Below are positions 13,985 to 26,100 of a DNA stretch of 64,000 nt, one piece after another. How positions within the stretch are numbered: position 1 is the stretch's first letter; every line of letters begins with the position of its first letter. Origin of the DNA: Rhyzopertha dominica (Eukaryota > Arthropoda > Insecta > Coleoptera > Bostrichidae); NCBI GenBank assembly GCA_025024175.1, contig QCXZ01000064.1, forward strand, positions 48,815,325 through 48,879,324. The letters run 5' to 3'. The notes under the pieces are model-generated. The model made no database searches. It saw only the letters and a program-made list of their open reading frames with translations, and was not told where the DNA came from. The position numbers were made by a program, and so were the translations under genes.

Positions 13985-15840
13985 TCAGCAGCCAAAGGGT
14001 TAAACATTGACGAGATACTATCGAGGTAAGATATATATAGGATCGCTTCAAACAGCAAGTGGTGGCTATACTAGTACCGGTGAGGAAACTCTTGCGCTGT
14101 TGCTGAGAACGTCCTTTCCGGTGTATATGACCACGACGGCTCAGAATTACGCAGTACAAATCCCAAAACCACCCTGAACCGAACTATTGGGCAAGCAGAA
14201 AAGACTGAAAACTGGTAAACAAAATGAATAATGGGTCCAGACTTGAATGGGCAATCGTTAGCTTTAAACCACAAATGCCTTGAACTAATGGAATTTGATA
14301 TGTTGCGAAAGGGACTGAAGGAATTGGCGACACTGCTTTCCAAAAAGTAAAGGGTAAGTATAGGTACGGATTATATGTACCGCCAATCAGCTTAACACCA
14401 CTTCTCTTAAAGGCTTTGGGGAAGCTGGTAGGTATATCAAAGACGATACTCTAGAGCACAGATTTTTGCGTCGAAACCAGTTTGCCTACCAAACATGAAA
14501 ATCCTGTAATTCGACTTTATGTAGTAAGTTCACCCGCAGAATTGGAAACGTCTACTAGCAACAATAAAATGCTCTCGGAACCTCTCTTGATATCGAGGAA
14601 GCTTTTGATAGCACGACCTCGTTTAGCTCAATCAAGAAAATGTAGAAAGGCACGGAGTATCCCCTTATTGGACAAGGTGAATTGACTTAGAAACTGGGCT
14701 GACAGGACTCCTCTAGAGCATATAATCGTAAATCGTAGTTATCAAAGGTTGACTGGAGGGAGATGTCTTGTCGCCATTACTATGGAGCCTTGTAGCTGGT
14801 GATCTAAAGGAACTAAACCGTAGAAGTGTTTACACCCAGGGGAATCTGAACTATATTACCATCCTGTATGTGAAAAGTTTAGCAAAACTGTGTCGCACTA
14901 AAAATCGTATAGAGGTAGTGTACAAAGGAAGGAATATCAGTCAATGCTACACAAACATCAGTGATAGCTTTCACTAGAAGAAGAAACCTTCAGCAGCTGA
15001 AGGGAGTGAAAATCTATTTACAAAATGTGCCATTGAATAACGAGGTAAAGTACCTGGGACTAAAACTAGATACCAGGGTGACTAGAAAAAGTTAGATACT
15101 AGTAGAGCAACAGAAGTTTTATGGCTCTGCAGGTGCTTGGCAGGACGAACTTGGGATGTAAAACAAAAAATGGTTCACTCGGTTTATATCAAAGTTGTGG
15201 TACCCAAAACCACCAACAAAATCGCAGGTCATAAAGATACAGCCGTTAGAAAAACAAATCATACCTAAATATTCGGAAGGTTAAATTATAGCTACAGATG
15301 AACATGTAGTCAGATATATAAGTAACTTGATCTTTGACTTCCACAAACCATTTATACTACGTATCACTGAAAGGGTAGAAGCAGGTCATAACAACATGTT
15401 ATGACGATGGAGGGACATACGGTGCACCGATGGTTCAAAAATAAGGGATTGAACTAGGCAGAAGTGTACAATACTCAAAATGCGAAAGCAGTCTTTGAAC
15501 TGTCGTCCAAGCTGAAGTGGCAATCACAGTATGTGAGAGTTATTCTGAAGTGGGTTTGTGGACACCAAGGGGTCGAGGGCAATGGGAGAGCAGACCTACT
15601 AGCAAAAATGGGGTACTAAAGAAACCCCACTAGGGTCTGAGCCTACCTGTGAGTGGCATGTAAGTCTGCATGGTGGGAAGTCAGAGAACTGTACCTACGT
15701 ACGAGTTACAGAACTGCTGTAACTAATAAGTGGACCTCATCTAAGAACAGTAATTGGACTACTTACGGGANATTGCTATTTAAAGAAACATGTAACCGTC
15801 CATACGGTAGCTTATAATATGAAGTTCAGACCCGCTGTGC
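13985..15840 (+). pseudogene. LINE relic: reverse transcriptase plus RNase H
   Basis: The plus strand, read in shifting frames, gives LEWAIVSFKP near 14245, then LDIEEAFDST near 14590-14620 (the first catalytic Asp of the palm). LSPLLWSLVAGDL follows at 14768-14806, then TSVIAFTRRRNLQQLKG near 14955-15005 and NNEVKYLGLKLDTRVT near 15040-15085. Downstream a CTDGSK block near 15430 and WVCGHQGVEGNGRADLLAKMG near 15555-15617 mark an RNase H domain. A LLTG.CYLKKH stretch near 15760-15795 closes it. RNase H-bearing LINEs belong to I/R1/LOA-type clades; I cannot choose between them. Many stops and frameshifts show it is dead. The 5' half (endonuclease) was not found. Confidence 0.75.
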
Positions 15841-18401
15841 GTGTTCATGTTTAAAAGTTAGCTTTGAAATAATTTTGACATTCTATTAATATATTTGTCA
15901 TTACACTTTTGTAATTAAAAGTTACTTGTTCTTCAAATATCAGGGATTGTGTCTGTAGCCCTGATAATTACAAATAAAATGTCACAGGATCACAACCTTG
16001 GTGCTTTATTGTCTCTACTGGTCCTTCGAAAAGTTGAATATTGCTCCTGCAATACACCGTGTGGTGGAAGAATTTAACATTGTCCATCAACGAAGATCTG
16101 TCTGCTACAAAACACTTATCTAGAATTAGTACAGCAAATGATGCTCCATGTCAAGCAGGAGGAGAATAAACTCCCTTTCTGTAGGATATCATTTATGGAA
16201 CCTGAGGAGATTGCACAAGCACCTAACAGACTGTATTCTAACTATTTTCTTTAAAATACAGGACTAATGAAGTAACATACATCCTAAAAGGTAATGGGAA
16301 CACAATAAGCTGATGCCTTTTAGGCTCTCAGCGCTACACCCTATTTTGGCATATGTAGGCAAGCACCCACATTAATGCATTGCTATATGTTGCTTAGTAA
16401 ACAATTCATTTACAAGAACACGTATTGGCTAAATGGCGTAGATGGTTGTCTATTTTTTTAACAAGTGGTGTTGAATAAATTAGAACTAATATAATACAGC
16501 TCTGATCTAACAAATCAATATCTACATCCCTTTGAGGAAACTGATACAACAGTTCATTGAAATGACCCTATTAATCAAATAATAATCTTAGAATAATATG
16601 TATTACTTACCTACTTAAAAAAAAACATTCAAAACTTAATTTCCCATGTCGCAGTCATAACCACATAACTATGATTAGGAAATCGAATCATGTTTTTTTT
16701 TCGAATATGTAGTATCTGGTACCAGAGATGGTACCGTTTTGGAAAGTATGATGCACTGCAACTGAGGTGTGGTTGGAATCTCAATGACGGGTAACAGTTA
16801 AGTAATTCAGTTATTTTGTCTAAAAATATAAAAACAAAAGTTTAAGTTTAGTCATGTAATTACTCAATTGTCACCTAAAAAAATTAAGCATTTTGTGACA
16901 TAACATATGCAATACACATTCAATTATAGCGCTGTTTCGTATATCGGATTATCTATATTATATCTATGTTATCGGATTGTTCTTGTGTGGGGTTTCTAAC
17001 CCCCCTGGGCAATGAAGTGTCCGTAAATATTTAGCCACCCTACTGCAAAAAACCATAGATTTTTAACAAAAATCCCAGTCCTTTATCGGCGAATAATAAA
17101 GGTCACCGCCAGTTAGTGTATGCAAAACTTCATACGCAGAAGTTATCAAGCAACATAAGCAGAATTGAAATTACGTAAGAGAAACATGGACAACTGCGCA
17201 TTGCGCATCAGTCTTCGGTAAGCTGCATTTAAGTAATATAAAATCTATTGCTTTTTACGTTCACAACAATAGAAAATCGGACATGTAAAGAACTAGATAA
17301 TTTCCACAAAATCCACAATACTCAAGGTACAACATGAGTTGATTGATCAAATAATATCGCTGATAATTACCCATAACAATAATGCCATTGTAACTGTATT
17401 TTTCTCTTTCATTTTAGCTTCTCAAAAAGTGTAACAAAGACTGTGCGACTGACAAATTATCCTAACTAAAATATCACGTCAGTAAATAGTCATTAGTTCA
17501 ATTGCCAGTTAAAATGCAAAGTGAATTGTTGTTTTTCATTTATCCGGCCGAGTAGAAGTGAGTGCGTATGAGTAAGCACATAGATAAAAGCCTAAATGTG
17601 AACACAGAAATATGATATAAAAAGATATGGCTGGCGATTGGTATCTTGAAAAATACATTGTATGAATTGGCAAAAACAAGTAAAGCGTCAGTCCGGTAAG
17701 TAAGTAGTGTGAAACTGTGAATATTTAAGTGTTTAAATTTAAATTAATGTTAATTAATTAATGAATACAGAAACGAAAAACTAGGTATATTACAGTTGAT
17801 CAGCAAAATTAAGTGAAACGGAGTGAAACACGCAGATGTAAACAGCTGTGTTTCAAGGTATTGTTTATAATCCACTGAAGGTCAAATTCATACGGGTTTT
17901 TTATAGCTTTTATTTACAAATGCGGATGATTTCTGGTTGTTGAATAATTACAAAACGTAACTCCTATATCAGACACTGTAGCTAAGGGTTATAAAAACCT
18001 AAATGTTTAAAATTGAAAAAAAACGAATTCTCAGATGAAACCGGATCTTTCTGCTCTCAAAATAATGAAACAATTTCGCAATTCTCCTAATTATTATAAA
18101 GAACTCCGTTACATCAGATTTTTTAGATTATAAGACACGGTTATACAGGGTGATTCATTGAAAATTTAAGATCTTTGAACAGTAAATTAGTTGCATGATA
18201 ATAGGACCGTCTAACTAATCTTATTACTTGAAATACAAGGTTTAAAACTTAAGAATTAAATTACTTTTTCAATATATGTTGGTTTTTCGCGTTGAGGAAT
18301 GCAAATTTGTTCACAAACTTGTATCTTGCATAGGGCGACGAGGGCAACCTCTCGGAATCTGAAAACTGGTGTAAAAGTCACACCATTTTACAGTATAACT
18401 T
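15841..18401. other. Intergenic DNA, nothing recognised
   Basis: AT-rich sequence without supportable coding or RNA genes. A CAGGGTGATTCATTG string near 18148 looks like a transposon end and may mark the outer edge of the foldback element that follows, but I could not match it to a partner. Confidence 0.45.
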
Positions 18402-19382
18402 GTTTTTAATAATTCCCCCCTACTGGGATATTCACTCTTAAACATGGGAGAACAGAAACAGTTTTTAAAAAATATCTCTTATATTTCATTAAATTTTGGC
18501 TATTATTATTTGAAGTGGAAACCGTTGAAATGATGCGCGCATTATTTAATAAATGTTTTGGAGGGCCAGGAGGGGCCATCCCTCCACATTTAATCCTTAA
18601 CTTTGAAACGATTAAGTATTTTTTTCAAAAAATGTGTTTTTTTTAATCTTTTGGTTTTGTAAACAAAAAAAGGTACTCTTTGTTAATGCGGCTAAAATTG
18701 ACCCTTTCCGAGAAAATTGCAAGGTTAGGTTAGGGTTCACATTTACTGCTTAACTAAATCATTTTTTATCAAATTGGCCGTTATAAGTAATAAAACTGTG
18801 TAAGTTGTCACTGTTACATTGACATTTTGACAATACTTTACATTATTTTTTTCAAATATTCTGAAATAATAGTAAAGGAATATACATATAAATGCGTACG
18901 CCGGCATGCATTTAATGCTTTCCTATAATTGAAGCTTTTTACTTTGAAAATCACCTATTGTAACAAAAATTTTATTTTAAGATTTTTACATGAGAAGTGG
19001 TTAATCACAATTTTTGTTATTTATCACAGCCAATTTTATAAAAACAAAATGATATTAGTTAAGCAGTGAAAATATGAACCCTAACATTCCACTGCAATTG
19101 TCTCGGGAAGGGTAAATTTTAGACGCATGCACAAAGAGTATCTTTTTTGTTGACAAGGCCAAAGATTACAAAAATACATCTTTAAAAAATACTTAGCAGT
19201 TTTAAAGTTAAGGATTAAAATGTGGGAGTTATTTAAAAAATGGTGCATCATTCATCATTTTAACGGCTTCCACTTCAAATAATAGCCAGAATTTGATGAA
19301 ATTATATCAAGCGGTCAAAGAGATATTTTTGAGAAACTATTTCTCTTCTTCCGTCTCAGTAGGCGGGTGTTATTAAAAAAAG
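18402..19382. repeat. Foldback element with long inverted arms
   Basis: The left arm (about 18402-18793) and right arm (about 19018-19382) are imperfect reverse complements of one another. Shared landmarks are the TAATAA..CCCCCCTA/TAGGCGGGTGTTATTA edge, the AAATTTTGGCTATTATTATTTGAAGTGGAA block and its complement, the ATTTAATCCTTAACTTT block, the AAAGAGTATC/GGTACTCTTTG block, and the AGGGTTCA.ATTT.CTGCTTAACTAA block. About 225 bp separate the arms. It has no coding capacity. It looks like an old foldback or MITE-type element. The outer boundaries are approximate. Confidence 0.6.
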
Positions 19383-20517
19383 GCAAAACCAAGAATGACA
19401 CAAGTTGGGTGCCACTAATAATTTTTTTTATTTAATATGCCATTAAAGAGTCGCGGAATGTCTTCTATTGAAGAACAAAAGATATGTAATAATGCATTCG
19501 CATAGAGCAATATAGAATTTTTAAAGGACGAGTAAAGAAATGTATATTTCACAGAAATATTTGTAATTCGTGTTATAATGAACATTCGATCCCGAAAATG
19601 TATTTTATACGGCTAAACAAATCTGTGCATCCTATATGAACACTGTACACTACTTCAGGGTTGTGTGCCAAAAAGTTTGATAATTATTTTATCAGTATGA
19701 CGGCATCCCAGCTTAAAGTGGTAATATTTTAACAGTGTTTTGCAAGAGGTATTTCATGACCAACAGATTTTGCCATGCCTACCTCATTTCCCGAATTTAT
19801 CAGTCTCGACTATTTTGTAGATTACAATAAAAAATGAAGTCTATGAAATATTTTTAATAACCAAGGAAGACGATATTCGAAGAGTGAAAACAATGCCTGC
19901 CGAGTCATTAAAAAAATGCTGCTCATCGAGAGTTACCTACCTAAAAATGTGAACATATTTGGATGTTCGTGTGCACAAGTTTGGAACGTTGAAATAAGTT
20001 AATTCAAACGGTGTAGGTTAAAAATTAATTAATTATAATTAATATTTTAGCTTTTTTTCTATATTTAACAGCGTTTAATTGTTTTGGGTAAGAACTACTG
20101 TTATTAAAAGTATTGATCAGCATTCCGCAAACGTATCACATGTTCGAGAAAATTTTTGATTACATTAACTAACAAATTAAAATAGACTTAGTTTGAGTAT
20201 TTGTAACGGGGCAGACATTGTTGATAGATACTATTGTACTCTTAGGAGGCATGGCTAACAAAAACAAAATTATGTTTACGGACAACTCCATGCATTTTAA
20301 ACAGGTCTAGAAATTCAAGAAAAAGTTATATTTAGAATAAAAAGTTTAAATTGACTTCCGCTGTAACTGGAACTGCCCCATATTTAAAAATGCTTTAGCA
20401 AAATAAACAATTTTCTGAATATTACTTTTAGTATTTTTTCAATTATAGTTAGAAGCTTATCATGGTGGTACACCGTGTATACATAAGTTTTAACGAATGC
20501 AACTACTTTTTTGTATA
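19383..20517. other. Intergenic DNA, nothing recognised
   Basis: AT-rich spacer between two foldback elements. No gene, RNA or repeat was recognised. Confidence 0.45.
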
Positions 20518-22404
20518 CAGAGTGTCTCTAAATTCGATGTCATAATTTCTAGTGCATGTTCCTGACGTGAAATTATGACAGAAAGTCTATATAAACATGT
20601 GACCGATAGCGCCTCATTTTTGATATACAGGATGTTGAAGTTAAAAAAAAGATTTTGTTTATTTTTTAAAGAACGGTATTTTGAAACTACGATTATGGCA
20701 GAATGTTATAATAGATCACGGCTAAAAATCTGGCATAAAGCTTTTTTTCATATCTGTAACATAGGCGGCGTAGGGGGCAGAGGAGTTTTTTCTCTTTGAA
20801 AAAAGTTGTGTCAAATTTTGAAAAACTTATCACTATTTTCAGAAAGAGCAACAAATATCGTAAAAAAGGACCTCGTATTTTATTTCGCTAGAACGAACCG
20901 TTTTCGAGAAAATCGAATATATCTGAATTCCTACAGATTGGCGTAAATTAATCAAAATATAATTTTTTTATTTTCCAAAGAAATTATCGTTTTATGGCAA
21001 CAACTTTTTGGAATCAATTGAACTATGTCATGACAAATGATCACACATAAGGATTACCGCCATATCTAAACAGCGGCGGTAATTAGGGGGGCAATAAGTT
21101 TTGTTTTATGAAAAGATTTTTCCACATTTTTTTAAACCGTTTCAATATTTACGAGTATAAAGATCAGTAAAAAATATTTAAAAAAATACTTCTCATACTG
21201 CTAAGACAAGCCATTGTTGTAAAATTAAGAAATTTCATTTTTTAAGATTTTTAAAAACGTCAAATTCAAGTTGAATTTCTAGCTTTAAATAAATAGTTTA
21301 AATAATTAATTATTTAATTTAACTTTTCTTTTATATATTTTTCAGATCTTTATAATTATTGAAACGGTTCAAAAAATGTGGAAACTATCTTTTTATAAAA
21401 AACTTCCTCCCCCCCCCTAAATTACCGCCACTGTTTAGATATGGAGGTAATCCTTATGTCTGATCATTTGTCATGATATAGTTCAATTAATTCCAAAAGG
21501 TTGTTGCCATATAAACATTAATTTCTTTGGAAATTAAAAAATAGTTAATTAGGTACTTCCACATCCAACGGATTGTATCGCAAAAAAAATTTCAAAAATT
21601 TTTATTTGCTTATTCGCTTTAAAATGGTCGAAAACGCAAAAAAAAACAAAATTTGAGCAAAAACAAATTTCTTGTCTGTGTGTGTGGTTTTGTTTGTGAA
21701 CACGATAACTTTCGAAAGACTTAATATATGAACTTGAAATTTGGCAAACTACCCAAAACGACCTATTGTTTGTGGGGTAAGTAGGGTATCGGGAAGGGGA
21801 CGAAATTGGGGAGTAACTACCCTTTTTGCAAATTTTTATTTTTTATTTTTTTTTCGTTTTAGTATGTGATTAGTAGTATAACTGCGAGTATTATCCGTGC
21901 ATCAAACTGTTTAGTAGATATTAGCAAAAAAGCGTCACTTAAAGAAAACGGTTTTTATCTCCGAATATATTTAATATATTCAAAAAATGAAAATACCATC
22001 GGATAGGAAATACAATTTCTTACAAAAAGTGTCTTAGAAAATTTATCCAAAATTTTGACATTTTCGTTACGTTGCTTGTTGCTCTTTCTGAAAATAGCGA
22101 CGAGTTTTTTGACATTTCACAGACTTATTTTAAAGAGCAAACCCTTCTGTTCCTCCCCCTGCGCCGTCTCAGTTACAGATATAAATGCTTTCTGCCACAT
22201 TATTAGCCGTGATCTATTATAACATTCTGCCAAAAATTCGTAAAGTTATAAAAAAGCATTGTCAAAAATTTAAAAAAGAACAAATTTTTTTAACTTCAAC
22301 ACTGTATATCAAAAATGAGGCATTTTCGGACACATGTTTATATAGACTTTTCGTCATAATTTCACGTCACTTGAAATTATGATATCGCATTTAGCGAGAG
22401 CCTG
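20518..22404. repeat. 1.9-kb foldback DNA element, TA-flanked
   Basis: The element is bounded by CAG...CTG with TA on each side (20516-20517 and 22405-22406). The left arm (about 20518-21178) is an imperfect inverted copy of the right arm (about 21333-22404). Matching pieces include GTGAAATTATGAC, TCTATATAAACATGTG, CCTCATTTTTGATATACAG, CAGAAAGAGCAACAA, TGTCATGACAAATGATCA and TTGAAACGGTT. The right arm is interrupted by a reversed K repeat (21556-22062) that has replaced the part matching about 20870-20990. Open frames at 20575 and 22185 are arm sequence read on one strand, not genes. TA flanks fit a Tc1/mariner-mobilised non-autonomous element. Confidence 0.7.
21556..22062 (-). repeat. Repeat family K, copy B, nested in the foldback element
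   Basis: In reverse orientation it begins CTTCCACATCCAACGGATTG, the complement of the right end of copy A. It runs through the CTTGTCTGTGTGTGTGGTTTTG segment and the TGGGGTAAGTAGGGTATCG segment, and stops near TTTTGACATTTTCG. The roughly 280 bp matching the left end of copy A are missing. It interrupts the right arm of the foldback element, so it arrived later. Confidence 0.7.
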
Positions 22405-22687
22405 TATATTCTTCTGTTGTGGGCTGTATACAAAATTTAATGATTAAAACCGAGCTTAAAACGTATAATATACAAGAAGAAAACACAACTATGTGCTAGT
22501 ATTATATAAAGTAATGTGTGGGAAGAATCTGTAGTGAATCTGAATGCATTGCGCTTTCTTATACTAATCTGCTGATGGTTATCATTGTGTCGTCATAGCT
22601 ACAACTTAATTTGTAAAGTAGTGGACATTTTTTCATACAAATTATAAACTGCATTTCATCTGTTAACAACCTACATGTGTAATGCAT

Positions 22688-22978
22688 GTCTATGCTGTGC
22701 TGTCTACACCTCAACCAACTGCAGATAGTACTATTTCGCTGTCATTACAGCTCATCAGTGCATAGACAAGCATTATAATGTATGTTGGTTCTTGCCCGTT
22801 AGCAAAGTGCCGTGGGGGCCTGCTGTCAAATTGAAGTATGCAGTAGCATGTCAATTTGTCAGGCTACAGGTCACTTCCTTTAGGAAGTAGTACCCGTTAA
22901 GGCAGCTAGGTGGCTTTGTCATCATGTCAGTGTAATATATGCTGACAGATGGCATTGCCATCCTAAATTCTTACTTTT
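22688..22978. repeat. MITE arm joined to a mariner-linked repeat
   Basis: 22688-22757 is an inverted copy of the small MITE at 45318-45425 (shared GTGCTGTCT, CCAACTGCAGAT and CTCATCAGTGCA). 22791-22978 is the reverse complement of 30672-30836, sharing CAAATTG/CAATTTG, CACTTCCTTTAGGAAGTAGT and GGTGGCTTTGTCATCATGTCAG. The end of this second segment also recurs at 45205-45275. The same two repeats therefore lie side by side at two places in the window. Confidence 0.65.
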
Positions 22979-23144
22979 AACCTACATGTGTATTTATATC
23001 TATTTGCTTGGACTTTTGAGTAATATATTTAAAGAAATAAATAAATTAAAAAAATTGTTACAGGATATACAGCTTACTCCTCTTTTTGCAGGGACAACTC
23101 TTGAACAAACCATAAGCTCCAGCTAAATTTTACCTTCAGCAAAC
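22979..23144 (+). promoter_or_regulatory. Upstream region of the first P450 gene
   Basis: This is the region just 5' of the P450 start codon. A pyrimidine-rich CTCCTCTTTTTGCAG ending at 23092 looks like a splice acceptor, so the start codon may lie in a second transcribed exon with a 5' UTR intron upstream. No promoter element can be assigned with certainty. Confidence 0.3.
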
Positions 23145-26100
23145 ATGCTCAAGACAAGCAAACTTTTAGGAAGATCCCTAAAACTTATGAGCACAGGAAC
23201 TGCTCAAGCGAAGATTCCTGAAAGCCAAAAAGATGCTTATTATAAGACGAAGGAAGAGTTAAGCAGGATACAACATGGAAAACCCGAAGGTTGGGATCAA
23301 GCCAAACCGTTCGAACAAATCCCAGGTCCCAAACCAATACCTCTGCTGGGAAACTTTTGGAGGTTTCTTCCAGGAATCGGCGAATACTCAGGAGTTGATG
23401 CGCAGGAATTGCAGTTCAGGTAATTGCAATAAAATCAGGAAAAATATCCAAGCAATAAGCTCTTCTTAGGTTACTTCAAGATTACGGAGATTTAGTGTGC
23501 TTAAGAGGGTTACCTGGACGACCACCTATAGTTTTCTTGTACAACGTGAAAGAGATGGAAATAGTAAGCTTTAAATATATATTTTTTTATGTTATATATG
23601 GGGATTATTTAGAAAAAGTTGAAGCGATTATTTTACAAGCTGCGTAAGGCTCCTTTATAAAAGTATCAAATATGTAATAAATTGGGTTTTTTCGGATTCC
23701 AAGATATAAGTTATTAAAAGGCGACTAAATTAAAATGGTTCTGAAATTCAATTCAATCGTTCAATTAGGGCTTATTCTACAAGGTATCAACTTTAAAATA
23801 GCCAATCGTTATAACTTTTGACGACTTACAGAAGTAACTCAAAATTCAAATTTTTGTAAATCGCAAGCTCCAAAAAAATTGGAACAGTACCCTTGTTCTT
23901 TAAAAATTGAATACAGTTTGTTGACAACTGTACAACAACTCTAGTGTTAATGTTATTAACAATTTTTCAGTATTCATTGGTAACTTGTTATGGTTGTAAA
24001 TTTTTGAGTTGTTTATGTTATACTACACATATTTCCGATATATACCTGCTTTGAGCAGTATGGTTTCCACATGCAGCACTAAAGCACTATCAATTAAATC
24101 GAGGAGTGTAAGGAATGGACAGTTGCGTTCACATGCTGAGTATTGTAAAAAACATAAACTAATTATTCCGCAATGCAATCTTATTTGTCTACAAAAACCG
24201 GGTGCACTGGATGCCGTTTCTCAAGCTGTTTCATTTTAATTTTAAAACTAAATAATTTTTTTTATTACATTAAATATTCGAAAATTTGGTGTCTGTAATA
24301 AAATAGGTATTAAGCTTTTAGAGGGGAACTATCCTTGAGTTTCTTTTTTATTAATCCGTCACTGCCATTAGCTGTGATTATGTTCTAGATTTCGTTAATA
24401 TAAGAAATAAAAACCCCTTTTTTTAAATTTTAGTATAATTATTTACTTTTATTAAGAACTAATTAACATCAACATTTACAAAGTAAATTAATAAAAACAT
24501 TTACTTTTCTCCCGCTAATTATGTTACTTTATTTAAGCTTATAATTACTGACATTTTTTAAATTATTTAGTTATTTAAAAACGAAGGCGTCTGGCCCGTC
24601 AGAAAATCAGGTGATGCAGCGAAGTACTACAGGGAAGTTCTACGGAATGAAAGATTCAAGGGAATTCCTAATCTAGCTGTGATGTAAGTAACAAAATTAG
24701 CGATCTACAAACAAATTGGCATGCTATTTTCCAGGAACGGTGAAGATTGGCACAATTACCGAACCCTTGTAAATCCGGTACTCATGCAACCGAAAGTTAT
24801 GAAACAATATGCCCCTCGGCTGGATCCGATAGCTTCTGAATTTGTAGATAACATGAGAATATTTGCTAAACAGAATCCACACAAGGAGATGCCCGCAGAT
24901 TTTATAAACTTCATCAACAAAATGACCCTGGAGGCCATAACACTAGTTGCAATAGATAAACGACTAGGTTGGTATGCAGTATGCACTTAATGTTTGTTTG
25001 TTTGTTTGTCACGAACAAAAAATAACGTATGTCAAATATTATGATTCTTTAAAAATTGAAAACTGATCCATCTTCTCTAAGTGGAGTTATTAATTAATTC
25101 TTCTAAAGAAAATATTCTTAAAGTGAACTTCCACTTTATTTTTACAATTGTAAAGCGCTTTCGGCTACATGTTAGCCATCGTCAGTACTGCTTTACAAGT
25201 GTAAAAATAAAGTGGAAGTTCACTTTAAGAATATTTTCTTTAGAAGAATTTATTATGATTCTGTCAAATGTAAAATTTCATTCATTCAACCCAAGTAATC
25301 GCCGGTGGGCATGTGCAGTTTACGATTCACGAATATTGGCCATGTGGATGATTTCAAGATAGACTGTAAAGAAAAAGATGTTTCTTTATTACTATACTAT
25401 GGACCAAGTGCGAATAAGCATTTGCTTCAGGGGGGGGGGGACACTAAGAGAAAATAAATCTGTCCCACTGATTACAGATTACATAAGATTTCAGTACACA
25501 CCAATCTCCCTGTAATCAATAAATATTTATGAAACCTATTAGAGATTACACGGATTTTATTTAATATGTTTTTAAAATACTGTTTAAGTATTTTGCCAGA
25601 TTGTATGTTGTTTATTATAGGTTTGAGTGGGAGGTTGGGTTTGTGAATCTTTGGCTGTTTTGCGTGGTAATGCATTATATATTATAAATTGATATGCTGC
25701 TTCGTTAGATATATATTGTTGTTTTTTTCCAGTGTTGTATTATTGCGTTGTTTTTACGTTTTGTGGCGTTTGTAATAATAATAATAAAGCACCTACAGAA
25801 GAATGCCAAAGCAATGGCAGAAATAAAATTCACACAAATAGCTCATTATCATTTTTTTTAATTTAAAACGAATAATTTTCTGTCTTTAGGAGCTATGGAT
25901 CCAAACTTGGACAAAAACTCGGATATACAAAAATTCATAAACAGCGTTCAGGATTTTTTCGCCATATTGTTCAAATTGGAATTTCTACCATCTTTTTGGA
26001 AAGTATATCCCACGAAGGACTTTAAACGCTTTGTTGAACTGCTGGATTTTACGGCAGAGTATGTTTCATCAATGTCTTACACGGCTTTTCCTTATACCGA

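Noticed and set aside
20575..20799. Open frame in the foldback left arm, with a relative at 22185-22382
   Set aside because: Both are inverted repeat sequence read on one strand.
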